This document shows, one piece after another, positions 32,406 through 36,439 of a stretch of DNA of 36,439 nt (the stretch's first letter is position 1; each line of letters starts with the position of its first letter). The stretch comes from an uncultured Anaerolineales bacterium. GTDB taxonomy: Bacteria; Chloroflexota; Anaerolineae; Anaerolineales; Villigracilaceae. The stretch spans positions 1 to 36,439 of the forward strand of contig CASGHD010000186.1 in assembly GCA_949319575.1 (NCBI GenBank), read 5' to 3'. The notes beneath the pieces were generated by a model that saw only the letters and a list, made by a program, of their open reading frames with translations, ran no database searches and had not been told where the DNA came from. Made by a program: the position numbers and the translations under genes.

Positions 32406-33793
32406 AATTAAAACACGTCGGTTTGGGGTTGCTGGTTTTATCCATGCTTTCATGCAATTTTGTCACGCGGATGCTCGTCCCCGCGACCGCCACATCGGCG
32501 CCAATCACAACGCCGATTGCCACCCTCGCCTCTTTCCCGTCTCCGCTTGTTCCGTCATATATCCCGCCGGAGTGTCAGGCATCCGCGCCGTTCGCCACGA
32601 TCCCGCCGGAGCTTGCGCTGGCGCAACCCACCGTCACCTTCGAGCCGAATCCCGAAATTTCCAAAGACTTGCAATTGGATGTGTTCGACGAGCTCGCCAA
32701 AAAAGTGGACGCCGTGTATGTGTACCCCGATTTCAACGGCAAAGATTGGAAGGAGATCAAAGCGCGGTATCGCGCCAAGATCGAAGCGGGGCTGGAGACC
32801 GAAATGTTTTACCTCGAAATGCAGACCTTGATCAACGAACTGGGCGATGAGCATTCGTTCTATCTTTCGCCTCTCGAGGTGAAAGCCTCCGAAGCAGAAT
32901 TACGCGGCGAGAACGATTATGTTGGCGTGGGTATTTTCTCCCTGCCCGACCCCGAGCGGCAGATCATCTCGATCATTTCCACCTTTCCCAACTCGCCTGC
33001 CGAACACGCGGGCATCAAACCGCACGACAAGATCATCGGCGTGGATGGCGTTCCCCTGCAATTCGATGCCGATGCCACGCGTCAAATTCGCGGACCGAAA
33101 TGTTCGGCGGTGACGCTCACGGTGCAAACGCCGGGCGAGGCGCCGCGCGACATTATGCTGATCCGCACTTCGATCCAGGGAAACCTGAACATCGTTTCAC
33201 AACTTGTGCCCACCACCGACGGCTCGAAGATCGGCTATATTTTCATCCCCACCTTTTTCGATGAAACGATTCCCCCGCAGATCGATGACGCGCTGGAGGC
33301 GTTCGGTCCGCTGGATGGGTTGATCCTCGACGTGCGCTTGAACGGCGGCGGGAGCAGTTCTGTGGTAGACCCGATCTTCAAACTATTCGTAGATGGGACA
33401 CTGGGCAAATTCGTCAGCCGAAACGACTCGCGGGCGCTCCAAGTGAAAGCAGACCCGATTCACAACTCGCAGACTGTGCCCATTATCGTCATCGTGAGCG
33501 AGGATACCGTCAGTTATGGCGAGATCTTCGCCGGGGTGTTGAAAGACCTCGGCCGCGCCAAAGTCGTCGGGCAGACCAGCCTCGGCAACGTGGAAGTGTT
33601 GCATGGCTACAACTTCGACGACAACTCACAAGTGTGGATCGCCTCTGAAACGTTTTACTCCGCCACCTCCGAAACGAATTTTGAATTATCGGGAATCATC
33701 CCCGATGTGGAAGCCTTCGCCGAATGGGATACGATCACCTTCGAGACCGACCCTTCCATCAAAGCGGCGTTGGGGTTGTTGGGGCATCAATAA
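32402..33793 (+). CDS. S41-family (C-terminal processing type) peptidase, lipoprotein
   Basis: 463 residues. An N-terminal signal ends at SMLSCNF (Cys18), so it is probably a lipoprotein. The tail-protease core has a PDZ-like domain (about 170-255: VGVGIFSLPD, SPAEHAGIKPHDKIIGVDGVPL), GLILDVRLNGGG, and the nucleophile region VSEDTVSYGEIFAGVL, with Ser in T-V-S-Y-G-E. Where CtpA-type enzymes have Lys in a GKG motif, this protein has GQTSLGNVEV, so the general-base Lys seems replaced by Asn. Activity by another arrangement, or loss of activity, is possible. It overlaps the preceding gene by 4 bp. Confidence 0.87.
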   Translation: MKLKHVGLGLLVLSMLSCNFVTRMLVPATATSAPITTPIATLASFPSPLVPSYIPPECQASAPFATIPPELALAQPTVTFEPNPEISKDLQLDVFDELAKKVDAVYVYPDFNGKDWKEIKARYRAKIEAGLETEMFYLEMQTLINELGDEHSFYLSPLEVKASEAELRGENDYVGVGIFSLPDPERQIISIISTFPNSPAEHAGIKPHDKIIGVDGVPLQFDADATRQIRGPKCSAVTLTVQTPGEAPRDIMLIRTSIQGNLNIVSQLVPTTDGSKIGYIFIPTFFDETIPPQIDDALEAFGPLDGLILDVRLNGGGSSSVVDPIFKLFVDGTLGKFVSRNDSRALQVKADPIHNSQTVPIIVIVSEDTVSYGEIFAGVLKDLGRAKVVGQTSLGNVEVLHGYNFDDNSQVWIASETFYSATSETNFELSGIIPDVEAFAEWDTITFETDPSIKAALGLLGHQ

Positions 33794-33809
33794 AGACATC
33801 CGCAGAGTA

Positions 33810-33859
33810 CGCAGATTTCACAGATTTTTCTTTAATCCGCGTGCTCTGTAAAATCTGCG
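33810..33859. repeat. Inverted repeat after the S41 gene
   Basis: CGCAGATTTCACAGA (33810-33824) and TCTGTAAAATCTGCG (33845-33859) pair with one mismatch. It belongs to the AATCCGCAGATT-type palindromes and could also stop transcription weakly. Confidence 0.55.
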
Positions 33860-33899
33860 GATTAATCTCGACTCATCCGCCTCTGGTACACTTTTTCGC

Positions 33900-35150
33900 A
33901 TGACGAAAAAAAATATCGCATTCGGCGGCGCGGGGTTCATTCTGCTTGCCCTTCTGCTCTATCAAATCCCCGCCATCAACAGCCGCTTGTCGTGGCGGTT
34001 TGAAGTGGCGCGGACGTATGTAAAAAATGTGATCCACCCTGTCGGGGATGTGCCCACCGCGATCCCGCAACCGACAAAGCCCGTCACACCGACATCCGCT
34101 ATTCAACCAACTCCGACAACTGACCCACAGGGCGCAAGCGGAATCGTCACGACCGAGATTCCGCCGACGCCAACACTCGCTCCGCCTCCCGCGCAGGCTC
34201 TGCTCAACTCGCCTCCCTACGAAAAACAGACCGCCAACAATTGCGGCCCCGCCGCGCTTTCGATGATGCTTCACATGTTTGGCTGGAGCGGCTCGCAAAA
34301 AGATATTTCCGATGTTATCAAGCCTGTCAACGGCGACCGCAACGTCAACCCTGAAGAGATGGCGTTCTGGGCGCGCAATTACGCGGGCTGGCTCCGCATC
34401 GAATACCGTGTCGGCGGCGACCTCGACACCCTCAAACGCCTCCTCGCCGCGGCATACCCCGTCATCGTCGAATCCACCACCGCGCTCAACCCTCAAGACT
34501 CGGGCTGGGCAGACGATGATCTCTGGGCGGCGCATTATCTTTTGCTCACCGGCTACGACGACGCCACGCAAACCTTTACCGCGCAGGATACGTATCGCGG
34601 ACCCGACAAGAAAATTCCCTACAACCAACTCGAATCGGAATGGAAGCCGTTCAACTATTTGTACATGATCGTTTATCTGCCAGAACAGGAAGAGGAGATC
34701 AAGACGATCCTCGGCTCCAACTGGGACGCCGACCTGAATCGCCAGCGGACGCTGGAACTCGCCCAAGCCGCCACAGCCGCGGATCCCTCCGACGCGTTCG
34801 CGTGGTTCAACGTGGGGAGCAATCTCGTCTACTTCGAACGCTACGATGAAGCCAACGCCGCGTACGACAAATCGCGCGAACTCGGCTTGCCCCAGCGGAT
34901 GTTCCGCTATCAGTTCGGCGCGTTCCTCGCTAACTTCCACGCGAACCGCAACGATGACCTGCTCGCTCTAACGGAGTACGCCCTCCAACGCACCGAAATG
35001 TCCGAAGAAACCTGGCTCTGGCGCGGCTGGGCGCTGTATCGTAACGGCGACCTCAATGGAGCGATCAAGGCATGGCGCAAGGCGTTATCCATCCGACCCG
35101 CTTACGAAGACGCCCTATACGCGTTAAATTTCGTCGGCTCAACGCCATAG
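33900..35150 (+). CDS. Membrane-anchored C39-like peptidase with TPR repeats
   Basis: 416 residues. One N-terminal transmembrane helix (about 6-24) is followed by a Pro/Thr-rich linker (50-100). The papain-like domain has NNCGPAALSMML with Cys115 and WAAHYLLLTGYDD with His212, as in C39/C70-type peptidase-like proteins. From about 284 to 410, TPR-like helical pairs follow (DPSDAFAWFNVGSNLVYFERYDEANAAYDKS region, and WLWRGWALYRNGDLNGAIKAWRKAL). The active part should face outside the cell. The start ATG at 33900 has no strong ribosome site but gives the membrane anchor. Confidence 0.82.
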   Translation: MTKKNIAFGGAGFILLALLLYQIPAINSRLSWRFEVARTYVKNVIHPVGDVPTAIPQPTKPVTPTSAIQPTPTTDPQGASGIVTTEIPPTPTLAPPPAQALLNSPPYEKQTANNCGPAALSMMLHMFGWSGSQKDISDVIKPVNGDRNVNPEEMAFWARNYAGWLRIEYRVGGDLDTLKRLLAAAYPVIVESTTALNPQDSGWADDDLWAAHYLLLTGYDDATQTFTAQDTYRGPDKKIPYNQLESEWKPFNYLYMIVYLPEQEEEIKTILGSNWDADLNRQRTLELAQAATAADPSDAFAWFNVGSNLVYFERYDEANAAYDKSRELGLPQRMFRYQFGAFLANFHANRNDDLLALTEYALQRTEMSEETWLWRGWALYRNGDLNGAIKAWRKALSIRPAYEDALYALNFVGSTP

Positions 35151-35260
35151 TACGGCAAACTTCAATTTGCGTTTGTGCTTACAAAAACCGTTGTACTCGC
35201 ACAACTACGCCCTTGCAAAAATATGGGCGAAAAATAAACTTTGCATTACGAGATTACCTC

Positions 35261-36202
35261 ATGAAAAAAATTCTCCCAATTCTCCTTGCCCTCCTCGCCG
35301 CATGTTCCACTGCAACGCCTCTTCCCACCGTTGCGCCGGCTTCGCCCCCCTCCCCCGCCACAAGCGCGCCGACCTCCGTCCCTGCGAACACTGCCGAGGT
35401 AGCCGCGCCCAGCCCCACGTCCACGCTTGAAGCGCAGACCTTCCGCTTCTCATCCGCTGATGGGATGCCGCAAGTCTACATCCCTGCCGGCATCCTGCAC
35501 ATGGGCGGATACGATGCGCGCGCCGCGCCGGATGAATTCCCCGCGCATGAGGTCGCAATCGACGCATTTTGGATGGATCAACTTGAAGTGACCACCGCAA
35601 TGTATGCGTTGTGTGTGAGCGCGGGCGCGTGCGACCTGCCGCAGAATCCGGGCACGGCGAGAATAGCCAACTATTTTGGCAACCCTGAGTTCAAAGACTA
35701 TCCTGTGATCTACGTCACGTGGGGACAGGCAAAAACGTATTGCGAATGGGCAAACCGCAGACTCCCCGCCGAAGCGGAATGGGAACGCGCCGCGCGCGGA
35801 GACGATATGCGCTCCTTCCCCTGGGGCGAAGACAAACCCGACTGGCGCTTCGCCAACTTCAACATGCTCGTGACCGACACTTCGCGTGTTGGAAGTTATG
35901 CCATGGGAGCCAGCCCGTTCGGCGCGCTGGATATGGCAGGCAATGTTGCAGAGTGGACGAACGATTTTTACGATTTCGATTTTTATCTGACGTCACCGCT
36001 GGCAAATCCGCTTGGACCCGAATCGAGTTCGAGCCTGAATCGCGTGGTGCGCGGCGGAAGTTTGGGCGATGCGGAGATCAATATCCGCGTATCGAAGCGT
36101 TCGTCGGTGAGAGGATCGAGCATGAATTCCGCCCCGGGCTCCAAAACCTACCTCGGCGATTTTTCCCCACGCATCGGCTTTCGGTGCGCGGACGATGAAT
36201 AA
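35261..36202 (+). CDS. SUMF1/FGE-fold lipoprotein
   Basis: 313 residues. The lipoprotein signal MKKILPILLALLAAC has lipidated Cys15, which fixes the start at 35261 rather than a longer frame upstream. After a Pro/Thr/Ala-rich linker (about 16-60) comes a formylglycine-generating-enzyme-like domain: PAGILHMGGYDA, DEFPAHEVAIDAFWMDQLEVT, YVTWGQAKTYCEWANRRLPAEAEWE, FPWGEDKPDWRFANFN, DMAGNVAEWTNDFYD, RVVRGGSL and IGFRCADDE. Most proteins of this fold outside true FGE are binding proteins or have unknown function. It lies 110 bp after the C39-like gene. Confidence 0.9.
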   Translation: MKKILPILLALLAACSTATPLPTVAPASPPSPATSAPTSVPANTAEVAAPSPTSTLEAQTFRFSSADGMPQVYIPAGILHMGGYDARAAPDEFPAHEVAIDAFWMDQLEVTTAMYALCVSAGACDLPQNPGTARIANYFGNPEFKDYPVIYVTWGQAKTYCEWANRRLPAEAEWERAARGDDMRSFPWGEDKPDWRFANFNMLVTDTSRVGSYAMGASPFGALDMAGNVAEWTNDFYDFDFYLTSPLANPLGPESSSSLNRVVRGGSLGDAEINIRVSKRSSVRGSSMNSAPGSKTYLGDFSPRIGFRCADDE

Positions 36203-36237
36203 CTGGTCATAGACTGAAATATAGGATGGGTTTTTGT

Positions 36238-36259
36238 AGAAGCGACTTCAGTCGCTTCT
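36238..36259. repeat. Perfect 10-bp-stem hairpin after the FGE-fold gene
   Basis: AGAAGCGACT (36238-36247) and AGTCGCTTCT (36250-36259) separated by two bases. There is no U-tract after it on the plus strand. It may be a palindromic repeat or part of an unusual terminator. Confidence 0.55.
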
Positions 36260-36298
36260 GTGCCGAGAAAAGACAACTATTGCAGATTAAGAATTTAA

Positions 36299-36439
36299 GT
36301 AACTACTCAGCCTGGGAACATGTCGCTGCGAGGCGCTCTTGGTTTTGCCGAAGCAGTCCCCCAACGCCGGGAGATTGCTTCCCTTCGACAGGCTCAGGAC
36401 AGGCGTCGGGACCCCGAAAAATATCGGGGCAGGCGAGCA
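36299..36439. mobile_element. IS66-like MITE, copy 3, cut by the window end
   Basis: It begins GTAACTACTCAG like copy 2 and matches copies 1 and 2 to the last base. It carries the 23-bp segment (36381-36403) that copy 2 lacks. The left flank is GAATTTAA (36291-36298), the predicted target duplication. Confidence 0.85.

Noticed and set aside
36238-36259. Hairpin as a standard terminator
   Set aside because: No U-tract follows on the plus strand; it is listed only as a repeat.
25917-36439. MITE copies as a CRISPR array
   Set aside because: There are only three dispersed copies kilobases apart, each with transposon-like ends and target duplications and no regular spacers.

Overview
The window looks like a chromosomal segment from an anaerobic Chloroflexota bacterium, most likely class Anaerolineae. 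This rests on the moderately high GC of most genes, several lipoproteins with Pro/Thr-rich linkers, corrinoid/tetrahydrofolate C1 genes beside a sugar PTS, and gene spacers packed with small palindromic repeats. The assignment is inference: there is no rRNA or tRNA gene in view.

Left end (1-3.1 kb): a large serine recombinase on the minus strand and, divergent from it, an AAA ATPase with a DUF4143-type C-terminus. Both are less GC-rich than the rest and look like part of a mobile element that runs off the left edge. At 3254-3724 (minus) lies a peroxiredoxin-like gene with an in-frame TGA exactly at the first position of its CxxC motif. A SECIS-like hairpin follows the TGA, so this is probably a selenoprotein that ordinary gene calling cuts to 106 residues. 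From 3.9 to 7.4 kb there is an SDR oxidoreductase, a KstD-like flavoprotein and a divergent TetR regulator with a clear palindromic operator.

Centre (8.5-25.3 kb): a polyol-type Zn dehydrogenase, then a roughly 15.6-kb unidirectional cluster. It starts at a promoter with overlapping palindromic operators (9610-9670) and ends at an intrinsic terminator (25245-25280). Gene order: URO-D-like protein, class II aldolase/adducin protein, galactitol-type PTS EIIA, EIIB and EIIC, a second divergent EIIB-like protein, cysteine desulfurase, SorC-type regulator, 2-oxo acid dehydrogenase E1-alpha, E1-beta and E2, HPr, Enzyme I, corrinoid protein, methyl-H4folate:corrinoid methyltransferase, MetV-like and MetF. 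Read together, it suggests phosphotransferase uptake of a polyol or sugar, oxidation and aldol cleavage of it, oxidation of a 2-oxo acid to an acyl-CoA, and corrinoid-mediated transfer of a methyl group to tetrahydrofolate. A PTS substrate carrying an O-methyl group is an attractive but unproven explanation, and I regard this as the main candidate for an undescribed pathway.

Right end (25.3-36.4 kb): a methylmalonyl-CoA mutase large subunit, an epimerase related to the SDR-type threonine dehydrogenases, a lipoprotein, an SPPY-type DNA methyltransferase followed by an unrecognised protein with a PD-(D/E)xK-like motif (possible restriction-modification pair), an S41-like protease, a C39-like/TPR membrane-anchored protein, and an SUMF1-type lipoprotein. 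The spacers hold several repeat families. One of them (25917, 28078 and 36299) has GTAA-type terminal inverted repeats and perfect 8-bp target duplications, which fits a non-autonomous IS66-like element (MITE).
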